A stretch of DNA of 64,000 nt from Episyrphus balteatus (taxonomy: Eukaryota; Arthropoda; Insecta; Diptera; Syrphidae): positions 93,557,120 through 93,621,119 of the forward strand of contig NC_079136.1 of assembly GCF_945859705.1 (NCBI RefSeq), read 5' to 3'. Under the pieces are notes generated by a model. The model ran no database searches. It worked only from the letters and a program-made list of their open reading frames with translations, and was not told where the DNA came from. Positions 12,803 through 25,100 of the stretch are shown piece after piece. Both the position numbers and the translations under genes were made by a program. Position 1 is the first letter of the stretch. Each line of letters starts with the position of its first letter.

Positions 12803-14132
12803 TATAAGGAGCTACAGCCTAAACGGATGGACCGATTAATGTCAAACTTGGTATGTAGCGTTATTTGGCGACTCTCCAGAGGGGTTTTTGGAATTAATTT
12901 TTTTGGACCAAAAATAACGGTACTTGTCATATACCGATTTTAGTAAAATTAAAATAGCTCGAAAACGGCTCCAACGATTTTGTTTAAAAAATTCAAATGT
13001 TAGTTTTACGCTAAGGTCTATATTTCAATGAAAAATTTTTTATTTGAAAATCATTATTAACGGTACCTGCCATAGAACCGTTTTTTTTAAATTCGAATAT
13101 CTCCGAAACTTCTTATTCGATTTCAACGAAACTTTTTGTGAAGAAGCATTTATATAATTTAAATATAAACCAAAAATAAAATTTTCAAAAAAATAATTTT
13201 TGGATTTTAAAAAAAATTTTGAAAATTTTTTTTTGAAAAATGAAATTTTCGAAAACGGGACATTGAATTTTTTTGAAATTTTGTTTTTAGATGTTGATTA
13301 GTGATTTCTACAAAATGGCATTACAATTTTATTTTTAAACTTTTTTTCCAAAAAATTATTTATAAAAAATTGTTTTTTTAAAAAACGGCTCTAACGATTT
13401 TGAAAATTTTTTTTCTAAAAATGCACGTTAATATATCAATCAAAACTGCATACTTGTTTTGGAGGGCAATTTAATTTCAGATTTTATTTTATTTTTTTTT
13501 TTAAACGAATTTTATTTTTTTTTCCAAATTTCTACATAAAAAGTCTTAAAAATTTAAGCAACTTTAACTCCAAGAGCAAGTTCGTGCGACCCAGTCGTGC
13601 ATTTTATTTTTTAATTCACTCAGTTTGTTTTTTTTTTTTTAATTACTTTCAGTAGCCTTTTTTATGAAATAAAACATATTTTTTTTATGAAAATAAACTG
13701 GGCTTTAATAAAAAGCACAAAAAATTAATACTCATTAACGTGTTTTTTTAATTAAATGATATGAAAGTGTAAAAAACAACTTCAAAAACGAAGAAAATTG
13801 TGTTTGATGCAAAATTGTGGAGAAACGGTTGTCCGCAGAAAAAAAGTTTTTAGACAAACTAAAACTGTAATAAATTCTTGATTGGTTGTAAAAAAAAACT
13901 TTCGAATATAACGTAGTTTGGCAAAGATGAGGCCAGTTAAAGGACAAGAGAGAAAAAATCATAAAAACTGTGGTAACTCGAAAACGGGACGAAAACGAGA
14001 AAATTAACTCTAAAGTTTTTCGACTTAAAATGACCTCAGGAATCCATGGTTTTCATTTGGGGCGGTGACTGTGGGACACCCTGTATAAAGATATAATGTG
14101 AAAAACAATGAAAATATTACATTAACAAAACT

Positions 14133-14639
14133 TCAGTTCTCAATGGAAAAGTAAGAATAGATTAAAGTAAAAAAACTAGCATTGTATCCAATCGTTGACC
14201 TAATAGAAATTGACAATTGATTCCATATCCTGACCGCGTAAATGAAAAATTGACGTTGTGACGCTAGACTTTTGTACCTTATTGGCTTCAGATTCAGATG
14301 TATGTTAGACCGCGGAAAGTTAATTTTTTTATAAAGATATTCCGGTTGTTTTTGGTGAATAATATTATAGAGCATTTTGACGGATTTTAGCTTTAAAAAG
14401 TTTTCAAGTGTACATCCAAGCATGCGATTTGAATATTCAGAGACATGGTCATAACGACCAAGGTTGAAAACATATCTTGCACAGGAGTTAACAGCAACTC
14501 TGAGTTTACTTAGGGAGCTTGTGTCAGGATCACAGAAAAGTTCACAGCCATAGCTGATAATAGGGACAATAAGAGACTTCACAAGTTTAAGTTTTAATGT
14601 GTCAAAAAATTGTTTAAAAACTAAATTGTATATATACAT
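14133..14639 (-). pseudogene. Non-LTR retrotransposon, C-terminal reverse transcriptase fragment
   Basis: A 168-codon frame preserves the thumb/C-terminal region that follows the catalytic core in non-LTR reverse transcriptases. Recognisable pieces are LKLVKSLIVPIISYGCELF, NSCARYVFNLGRYDHVSEY and a terminal FFIYAVRIWNQLS. The FADD catalytic box and everything upstream are missing, so the copy is 5'-truncated, as is usual for target-primed insertions. The style is that of the Jockey/CR1/LOA group; the exact clade is not certain. Its truncated 5' edge abuts the 3' tip of a different retroelement at 14640. Confidence 0.85.
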
Positions 14640-14697
14640 ATTTGCAATCTCAAAGCTAATAGTTATTGTAGTTTGTAGCTAAATAAATAAATAAATT
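14640..14697 (+). mobile_element. 3' tip of a second non-LTR element
   Basis: TTGCAATCTCAAAGCTAATA and TTGTAGCTAAATAAATAAAT match the last codons, the stop and the (TAAA)n tail of the element at 20871-21648. Only about 58 bp remain. Confidence 0.75.
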
Positions 14698-14699
14698 AA

Positions 14700-16184
14700 A
14701 ATGCTAATTCTCCGGAATTTTTCCCCGATTTAGTAGGTACAGTAAATTTTTTGATTTTATTTCCTCTATATGAAAATATTGATTAATATAAATTTAAGTG
14801 TTTATTTTACTATACACATATATTTTTTGATAACAAAATTTGAACCATTACTTAAATGATTTCATTTAATAAAAAATGTCATTAAGCTAGCTTTAAATAT
14901 CATCAGTAAGAACTTTAACCGGAAAGTTGCCTTCAATACGTTACTTAACTTCGAGAATTTCTAGATAATTTCTATCTCAATTTAGTTGCAATCAGGGTTG
15001 TAGGTAAAAAATTATTTTTTTAATGCATTTGTTTTCTATTAAAAATTAAAATAATATAATGCAAATAAAGCATTTTTGCATTAAAAAAAAATAAATAGAT
15101 ATTTATTGCAACTGAAAAAAATTTGCATTAAAAAAAATTTATTGGAACTGAGAAATATTTGCATTAAAATAAATATTTATAGAAATAAAAAAATTTTGCA
15201 TTTAAAGAAATGTTATTGCAACTGAAAAATATTTGCATTGAAAATAAAAATTTTTATTGCAAATAAAAAAATTTTCCATTAAAAATTTTACTGCAAATAA
15301 AATATTATCTGCATTAAAAAAATTCAATGCAAAATGTGTGCATTAAATATTTGTTTTTTAATATTTGTCGAATTTCTTACAATTTTGGCTATTAGCTGTT
15401 TTAACTATAATATTGAACGTGAACCTAATAAAACAATAATTGTTCTTATAATTTGAAGAATTCATCCAAAATATTCTGAAATAAGTGCATGGATTTTTCC
15501 TTAACTATCCCCGTTTTTTTTTCATTTTTATTAAGTTTCTTTCTGTTCTAATCCTCTGAGAAAAGTCACAGAAGTCAATTAAAATGACAAAACGTGACTC
15601 CATTCCAAGATGGTATTCCCTCAACCAGGAGTATATAGTTGATAGCATGAAGTGTTCTTTCTTTCTTTTCTTTATTTGTTTTTTTTTTTCCAAGTTGAAG
15701 GAAAATAAATATTGAAGTTCTGGGAGTGGATTGTAAGAGTTTAATGAGAAAAGGTAAAACGTTATTATATGTCCTTGTGTGTGAATAAATGTTTCCTCCA
15801 TTCTCTTTCCACAATAGTGTAGTGGTGTTAAAATCCTACCAGTTTGAGTTCACGTTTACTCGTAAATACAAAAACGTTTTAGAGTTTTCACTAATTGTTG
15901 CATGTACCCTTACAATCTAATAAGATCCTATTAATACCTGACAACTTGACATATGAAAACCTTTAAACAACAGCTTGAAGACTTTGAACTAGGTAATAGT
16001 ATAAGGGAGGTTAGATTTATTTGAAAAGAAGCATATTATCTTATAGAGGAAACTGAGTTTGAATGTCATCAACAACGATAAAAGTTGATAACAATTATAA
16101 AAAAGGTTTTATTTTGTTTCAAAATGATTTTTCATTCCTTACTGTAATTTGCAGTATTTGATGTCCTCTTTTTTTTTATTTCAG
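14700..16184. other. Gene-free stretch before the WD40 gene's first visible exon
   Basis: It holds the TTGCAT-rich array at 15025-15350 and otherwise nothing supportable. Upstream exons of the WD40 gene could be hidden here, but none could be identified. Confidence 0.4.
15025..15350. repeat. Degenerate TTGCATT/TTATTGCAACTGAAAAA array
   Basis: About eight loosely spaced copies of a TTTGCATTAAAA word alternate with TTATTGCAACTGAAAA, roughly 40 bp apart. Related words occur again at 20549-20650 in the intron of the WD40 gene. Confidence 0.7.
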
Positions 16185-19100
16185 ATATCAAAGACCAGAA
16201 AAACCCTATCATCGACATTCAAATCAGAGAGTAAGTTTTTTTTTCCTAAAAAATCACAAAATTCAAATCAATTGAAAGCTTATTTAATTTAAATAATTTT
16301 TACAGCGTGATAATAGAAACCATTACAATTCAAATTACGACTCTGACCGAAATTTCAATCGAAGGCCATACCAAAATTGGAATTCTTCTTCGAATCCAAA
16401 TAATTTCAGTAATCGTGTGTGGCAACGTAACTATAACTCAAATCATTCATATAATCGATATGGAAATTCAAATTATCAAAACTTTAATAATTTCCAAAGA
16501 GATGGCGGAAACAATTATCCCAATAATCACTCACGGCAGCAATCTGAAACTTTTAGAAACTTTCAATCACCAAATGTTGAATCGGTGCAAAATAACATAG
16601 GCAATTTTTTGGATAATTCCGAAAATCAAAACTTTTGTGCGGATAATAGTGCTGGAGATATTCCGGTGCAAGAAAGCAATCCACCTGATACAGAACCTAC
16701 TACAATTCAAAATCAAGAAGTTGCATTTAATCAACTTGATGAATACTTACCAAATCAAGTTGACGAAAATCAACAACTAAACAACGACACTTTTCCGCTG
16801 GAACAATTAACAGAACAAAACCAAGAACAAGTTTCATTTACCATTGAAGAAATTAATGAAGATTTTCAACCTATCCAACAAATACACGAAAATATTCAAG
16901 AAGAATTGTCAACAAATCAAAATATTCCTTCAGAGCAATTTGAACAATTAAACCAGTACAACAGTCCAAACCAAAGCACAAACGATCTACTTGCCAATAT
17001 AAAAACCGAACTTCCAGAACCAGAATTTAATTTAGACAACTGCCTTAATAGTAACAATCCTTCTCCTCTAATTTCTGTTATTCCGATTTCCCGCTTAATC
17101 AAAAGCGAAATTCAAGACTTGAATAGAAATGATATAATTGCTCCAACCACTCCCACTGGAAGTAGACGTTCCTTAAGACCGAATTTAGTACAACGGAAAA
17201 AAAGCATCTCCAAAGACGGCAGTTTGAGTGAAAATCTTGTTCAACGTGTTGCTAATATGGACAAAGTTGGTATTAAAAATGTTATCAATAGTTCTGGTAC
17301 AAAATACGATGCAGCATTAAAAATTCAAGCACGCAAAAAGCTTCGCGAAGAAATCCGAAAGCAATTAAAGTCGATGAATTTTACTCCACCGGAAGATAAT
17401 GAAAATAATGTTCTTATTCCGGATGAAATTGTTGATTCGATGAGCATTCCTGCAGTAGTATTGGATGAAATTAGAAAAGCTTTCGGTATAGTTTTAGTTG
17501 AAGATAAAAATTCAAAAATGCCTGCAGATATTGCTGAAAAAGTCGAAGATAGCCCTCCTCCAAAACCGGCTGTGGAACCTCTCATACAGCTAACTGAAAC
17601 AACCGAAAGATCTACAAAATCTCCTTCTCCCAAAGTTACTCCTGAACCTATCATACATTCAAGCGAAAGATCACCGAAATCTCCCGACCTTATGAGTAGA
17701 ATCAAAATGTTAGAAGAATGCAAATCTCAATCCGAAAAATCAACTCCTAAAATTAAAGTAGAACCACCAAGACGAAGCCGGTCTACAGAACCGATTCTTA
17801 TAATTGATTCATCATCAAGCTCATCCAGCTCCGAATCTAGCAGTGATTCGGATACAAGTTCAACTTCTAGCGGAAGTAATTGCAGTAATTCTTCATCCTT
17901 CAAACGTCGACGAAGAAAGAAACGAATACTTGAAGCAAATGTGGTGGGAAATTTTGAAAAACTCATCCTGCCAAATCTTACTCCCGCCCAACGTCGTCGG
18001 TACAAAGAGAAATACTCCAAAACTACAAAAAATTCTTTACTGTATATCTATGGAGTTTGTGTTAGCAGAGCGAATAGCAATAAAAATCCTGCTGATGAAA
18101 AAGAACAACTCAAATTGAAGCAAAATTTAAGCTCTGCTGACAATGCTCAAGCTTTAGAATTCCTAATGAAAGCCATACTTAATCTCTTTGAAAAGCAAAA
18201 AGAAACGCTAAAGAAAAACAAAGTGAATAAAACTTTGGCAACGCAATCGCAAATCAAAAGTCCCAATCTTGTTAGTGATATGAGAAAAAAATCAAATCAG
18301 AGATATTCTGATGTTGACAAAGAATCGCGAAGGAGGCGAAGTGAAAGTGCCAACTCGGTAGAATTATCGAAACATCAAAGTACTGATAAATTGGATAAGA
18401 AGCAGGAAAGTCCTAAAAGTGCGAATGCATCAAAAAGGGTGTCGTTTTCGGATGATGGGACACCTGTTGTATTGGAAATAGAATCAGATTCTGAAACAAC
18501 GGGTGGTGAAAATCCACCCTCAAGGCAATGGAAGTCTCCAGGCGAGAAAAAGTGCATTGAAATTGAACCGAATATGCAATTGAGTAGTCTGGGAACTTTG
18601 AAATCACCCTTAGAATTGGAAACAGCGCTGAGTACACTTGGAATGATGCAATCTCCATTAGCAAACTATTCATTTGATATAGATTCTTTGAAGTCGCAAA
18701 GTAAAATTGGAGATGAAGCTGTAAGTAGTATTCGTGAAATTGATGTTAAACTAATGGAACTTCATAAACGAAAAATGTACATCGAAGAAATGATTCTCAA
18801 ATTGCAAAAAGACAAGATGGAGGTTGACTTGTGGACGATGAAATTACAAAATGAAAAGTTTATACTGCTGAATTCAGCTTTGACGTGTGCTTCGAGTAGT
18901 TCGGGTTCACCGAAAGCAGTTTCGGTAACAAAACGGAACTTAACAGAAGTTTTAGTTGAAGATGATGTTCAAGCTCGAAAAAAGCGTTGTCAGAGAGATA
19001 TTCAAGAAATTCCAGCCGAAGCTACTAGTGCAATCAAAGAGATTATATCCAAAATGATATTAAAGCCTAGGCAGACAAAACAACAAACAAGACGAACTAT

Positions 19101-22100
19101 AAGTAGTTCGAAGGATGAAGAAAGTTCAGAAGAAAAGCCAAGACCGACAAAACAAACAAAGCAAACAAGAAAAACTACAAATATATCCAAGGATGAAGAA
19201 AGTTCAGAAGAAACATTAACTCCTAGCAAACGAAGAAGTTCTAGAATATCAAAAGCTCAAGATAAAAGCGATAAAATATCATCTAAGAAACAATCTAAAC
19301 CACAGCTGGAAGTACAACCAACTAAAGTTATCGAAAAAGAACAAAAACAAAAAGAGAAAGAAAAAGAAGTAATAGAAGAAGAAGATGAAGATGTTAAGAC
19401 TGTAGAAGTTCCAAAAATCGATTATTCAAATGTTGCAAATGGTAATCTTGAAGGATGGAAACTTCCAATTACACAAATAATAGTTATTGGTGAAGCAATA
19501 GTTGCAGCTTCAGAAGATGGAAATATATATAAGTTTAATATAAGAACGCGAGTGTTGGAGTCGAAATTTTCGAAACACACCGAAGCCATAACACAAATTT
19601 TTACCTGTCCAAAGGAGAATTTTGTATACACAACATCACTAGATGGATTTTTGAAGAAGACTTCAATTGAGGTAAGTTTTATTAGATTTAATAAATTACA
19701 AACTTTTCCATAGTTAATTTTTTTACGTATATAAAGAATGTGTACTAGAGTGACCGCAACTCCCATAGAAATTTTTTTTGTTCGAATTTTTATTCAAGGG
19801 GACCTCAAAAACTGTTCAGCCTTTGCAGATTTTTAGTTAGCCAACATTAAAGCTCCATTTAATAAGTCTAAATGGTATCAAAAACCTCTGTTTTTTCACT
19901 GTTTTGCGAAGAAAATTAGCTCTAGCTCCCAAACAGATGGGGCTATTTTCTAAAATGTTGGCTATGTAAAAATCTGAAGGCTAAACATTTTATGGGCTTC
20001 CCCCGATTAAATCGATTTCTTGCGGTCACTCTAATGCGTACAGTACACATGTACATAAGTCATAATTTTTCTAATATTTTTTTTTTATTTAACTTTATTC
20101 CTTTTGATAGAATTTCGGTTTAGAACTTCAATCGCTTAATCTTCAAGAACCTTTACAATCTATTGATATCGAATGGAATACAGCATTTATTGGCAGTCGT
20201 TGGGGAAATATTTTTACCTACGATATAAAGGTAAGTTAACAATTATTTTGTTTTGCTTTTACATTCAGTATATTTCTTGACTTGAAATTAAGTGGATTAA
20301 GGGTTGATAAAATATTTTATCGTTTTTTTTATTCCAAATGAAAATGTGCATCACAACAAATCTTTCCGAATCATTTTTACGTTACACCTTAGAAAATATC
20401 TCGATGCAACTTTTCGTTAAATGCATTGTCAATATCGATATATATGATGATGAAGTCCTTCGCGTACGAATCGTCGGCTTAGAGTGAATACCTGCTAACT
20501 TTCACCTACTAACTGCACAAAATTATTTTTCAAAAATTGAGCTCAGAAATTTTTTTAATGCAAATATTTTTCAGTTGCAATAAATTTTTTTTTTTTCAGT
20601 TGCAATATATATTTTTTTTAATGGTATTTTTTTTTTTCGGAATAAATATTTATTTGTAGTGGAAAACAAATGCGATAAACAAAATGATTTTTCGCATCCT
20701 TTAAAATTAATTTTAAAGGAACATTTTAAATTATTACAATGTACCAAAACTACTTATATTGACGGTATTTAATTTGTGCCTTATCTCCTTGATAATATGC
20801 GCTTGAAATTTTTCATAACTTTAATACAAATAAAATGTAAAATACATAATAATCAAAGATAGACCTGAATCCTTATTTATTTAGCTACAAATTTAAAAAT
20901 TAATTAGCTTTGATGTTGCAAAATTCTATATAGTTCTTGTTTAACACAATTCTTTGATATATTAAAATCAATTACATTAAAATAATTATTAAAAGCTGCA
21001 TGAATTCCATAATTTGTTCTGTTAAATCTTTCTTTTAGGAAATCAATTGATCTTAATGATCTTGGATAAATATTTATGTTCAGTTGTGACAAAAGATACT
21101 GTGAGTCGATCGTTCCAATTAAAACATCATAGACAGATAAAATTTTTGTAATAGTTCTTCTGTCAGCTAGTGATGGCAAATTAATTAAGGCTAGGCGTTG
21201 GTTATAGGGTGGTAGATTTGTGTTGTTATTCCATGGTAGATGTCGAAGGGCATAAAATAAGAATTGTTTTTGTACGGAGTCTAGTCGGTTAATATTAGAT
21301 TGGTAAAATGGGCTCCAAACACAGCTGCAGTATTCTATACTTGGCCGCACAAGAGAACAGTACAAGGTCTTTAAGATGCATGGGTCTCGAAATTCTTTTG
21401 AAAAACGGCACACAAACCCTAACCTGCATTTCGCTTTATTTATGATGTGATCAATATGTTTGTTAAAGTCTAGTTTTTGATCCATTACAACGCCAAAATC
21501 ACAGAAGCTATCAACTCTCTCAATTGGTTGATTACACAACATATAAACATTTAAGAAGGGTAACCGTTTACGAGTAAAAGTTAGGCACTTACACTTACAA
21601 TACAATAATGTGATTTTACAGTGATTTAAAATTTTTTTGTAGCTACCTACTCATTTTTTTCTTTTTTAGTCGCAAAATAAAAATAAAAATATGAGTTATA
21701 ACTTATTATAGTCAAACACCGTTTGACTTACGAAAATATCTTCATAAAAGTTTTTAACCTCCAAACTAAATGTGCCATTTGATTGTATAACAAACAAATT
21801 TTAGAAAAAAAAAATTTTACAATCGTTAGAGCCAGTAAAAAAAAATTTGTTTGTGCGTAAAATTTTCAAACAACAATTTTGTTTGCCATTCTAAATATAT
21901 TACAAGCGATACATGCAAATTCTTTGACCGTTTTGAAAAAAAAATGATTGTTAGAAAAAAAATGTTTTTGAAAAAAAAAACGAATCCGTAACAAAAGTGT
22001 GAAAACAAAAAGTATTCACGACTTTTAGTATTAAGGTAGGAAAGTATGAAACAATAAAAGTATTCAAGGAAAAAAGTATGCGCGACAAAAGTTCGAAAAA

Positions 22101-25100
22101 TGGAAAACTATTATTTTGACTGGGTTTTGATCTGGCAATAGTTACAAAGAGAAATGAATATTTGCGAAAACAAAATTGGAGATGGACAATTCTGATTAGT
22201 CAAAAAGGAATACATAAATAGAAAAAACTAAGACGAATTAATGAAAATAGAACCAACAAATTAAAACAAAATAAAACAAAACAAAACAAAATAAAATAAA
22301 ATAAATCAGAATTGTCCATCACCAATTTTGTTTTCGCAAATACTCATTTCTCTTTGTAACTACATATTGCCAGATCAAAACCCAGTCAAAATAATAGTTT
22401 TCCATTTTTCGAACTTTTGTCGCGCATACTTTTTTCCTTGAATACTTTTATTGTTTTATACTTTCCTACCTAATACTAAAAGTCGTGAATACTTTTTGTT
22501 TTCACACTTTTGACGGGTTCCCAAAAAAAAAACGACTACTCAAACGCTTCTGCAAAAACTTTTTCATTCAAATTGGTTGAGTCGTTGAAGAGTATGCAAG
22601 AAATACATTTTCCTTCAAGCAAGACTTTATTTGGGGTAGATGGAGCTATAGTTATCTGGGTTGCGAAAAATTGTAGTTTTCATAAGAGTCAACAGCCAAA
22701 CTACATGCACACAAATTGGAACGAATTCATTTTTAAAAGTCGAAACTAACTCACTAACTGAACTATTTGAAGCCCCAGAGAAATGATTTTAGGCTCCAAA
22801 CAGTAATTTACAAAAAAATTAAATTTTCTTGGACACCAAGTGTCGTTATATATAAGATTGTTTTTTCAAGCATTATGTTGATTAATAAATGACCAATCTG
22901 ATAAAAAAAACCCGCATGTGAATGCAATAAACAAGAAACACTAGAATAACTTTTGTTATTCCCCTCAAAAGTTTAAATTATTAAAAAATCCTTTTTTTTA
23001 CAAGAAATTTTTGAAAAAAAAAAATCTTAAAAATTATGGAAAAAATTTAAAGATAGAGCGTTTTTGTATAGATAAAAAAATTAGACTCTTTTTTTTACCT
23101 ACTTTTCGAGTAAAAACAATTGGTTTCAGTGTCCATTATGACTGTAAACTAGTACACTGAACCAAAAAGGTACATAAAATTAATGAATTTGTACATTAAA
23201 TGAATGTAAAAGTTCATGGCAAATGAGCCAATGTACAAATTCATTAAATTTATGAATCTTGTTATGAACAAATTCATAAGCGAATGAATCTTTCTTAAAA
23301 TTTAAGAATAAGTTCTTAAATTTTAAGAATTCTGTTCATAAACGAATTCGAAAATTTTTGAACATGTTTAAGAAAAGTTTCTTAGATTTTAAGAAAAGTT
23401 TCTTAGATTTTAAGAAAAATTCATACAATTTAAGAATTATTTCTTAAATCTTTTTTTTTTTTGCTATAATTTAAGAATAAATTTTAAGAAAAGTTTCTTA
23501 CATTTTAAGATTATTTCTTAAATTTTATGATTTTTTTCATAAATTTCGTAAAAATTTAAATGAAATTTTGTTTATATTTTATGAAAAAAATCATAAAAAC
23601 TATGAATTTTTCTTAAAGTTTTATGATTGCTTTCATAAAATATAATACACTTTTCATTAAAATTTATGCTGTTATTTATATAAATGCATGTAATACATTA
23701 CCATTCCAAGCCTTTAATTTGTTCCTAAAAAATTGTATTCCAAACAAACAAACAGCAAAAGAAAACAACCCAAAATCTAAAACAAAAAATGAAAATTGTT
23801 TTTAAAAATAAAAGAAATTATTAAGTGTTTAAACGTTATAAAAATGTTTTATTGATCACTATCACTATAAATTTCACTATAAATTGAATTTTTAATTTAA
23901 TTTTACTTCTTTAATGGATGCATCATCTGGAAAGATAGAAAAAACGTTTGTATTAGTAAAATGAATATGTAGTATTTGATTTAAAAAAATCGAAATAGCT
24001 AGAAGGTTAAATTATCTAATTCTTACCTTATTGTAATCGGCAGCATTAGACTCTGGAGCTGAAAAAAAATAAACAATACAAAATTGAATAAGTTGGGGAA
24101 AGATAAAAATATAAAGAATGTTGGTACCTATGAGAAATGTTGATAATATTAAGTTAAAACCAAATTTAAATATTTAGAGAAATAAAATAAAATGCAACAC
24201 TTACTAAATTCAATGTTTTGCTTTAGTTTGCAATGACAATTTCAAGTGTACAGGATTTGTTGAGAATCGCCTTTAATATGGTTTTTATTTTGTGTTGATT
24301 TTCCCCCCTTTGCCGGTCCAAACTCCAAAGTTGAAGATTACGTACGTGCCTCCATATTTCACAAAACTATAAAATTACGATTTTCAATTTTAAAATATGT
24401 TCCTATAACAAAAAAAAAAATATATTTAATAAATAAAAGAAAGCAATTTTTAACGTTATATGTTTTTATACTTATCTGAGTATATGGGAAAGAGGCAACG
24501 GGAACCACCAATATTTAACACTGTTAAATGTACTTATACTCTTTAAAATGCTTAACACTATAAACAATATTGTCTTTTATTCACAAACTTTTATAACTTG
24601 TTTCGGCAACCACTGTCCAATTTGAATATCAGATTTATAATTAAATCCTCAAAGAAATCTTTCTAAGACATATATTCAGAACAACAGTTATTATTTTCTA
24701 GATTGATGAAAAAGTACATAGACTTCAAGAAAATATACTTAAACAGTCAAAACGTAAGAATTTTTTAATTAATTATATGTATACTTTCATAAGATTTAAT
24801 GAATTAATTCTTAAATTTTGGATAAATATGAATTTCGAACATAAAAAGTATGAACAGATTCTTAAATTTTAAGAATAAGTTCTTAATACCGAATCCAGGA
24901 TAACGCTAAAATATTCCTTGTTTTTCGATTAATGAAATACATTCATTTTAAGAAAAAATACATTCATTTAAAGAAAAAATACTTAAAAACACAAAATTTA
25001 TGAACTTCTTACAAATTTAATTTTGAAAATAGAAGGGAAAAAGTCAATTTTAAAAATTATTTTAACACAAAATACAATTGAATGGAAAATAATAGTGAAT

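Larger units (their letters stand above)
11699..13615 (+). repeat. Dispersed GTCT-linked repeat, copy 1 (interrupted)
   Basis: This copy runs from TTTTTACTTGCGATATAGGT through a GTCT microsatellite, then about 800 bp of AT-rich sequence, to the end near GACCCAGTCGTGCATTTTAT. A second copy lies inverted at 31550-32610. It is interrupted at 11730-12615 by another element. Linkage of a conserved block to a GTCT tract resembles the microsatellite-bearing mini-me/DINE-1 (Helitron-related) repeats known in flies. That link is inference, since I did not identify Helitron termini. Confidence 0.75.

Noticed and set aside
17325..18557. Several - strand open frames opposite the large exon
   Set aside because: Antisense shadows of a long coding exon; they lack their own signals.
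22510..22749. 79-codon + strand frame
   Set aside because: Starts in the edge of a foldback element and shows no motif.
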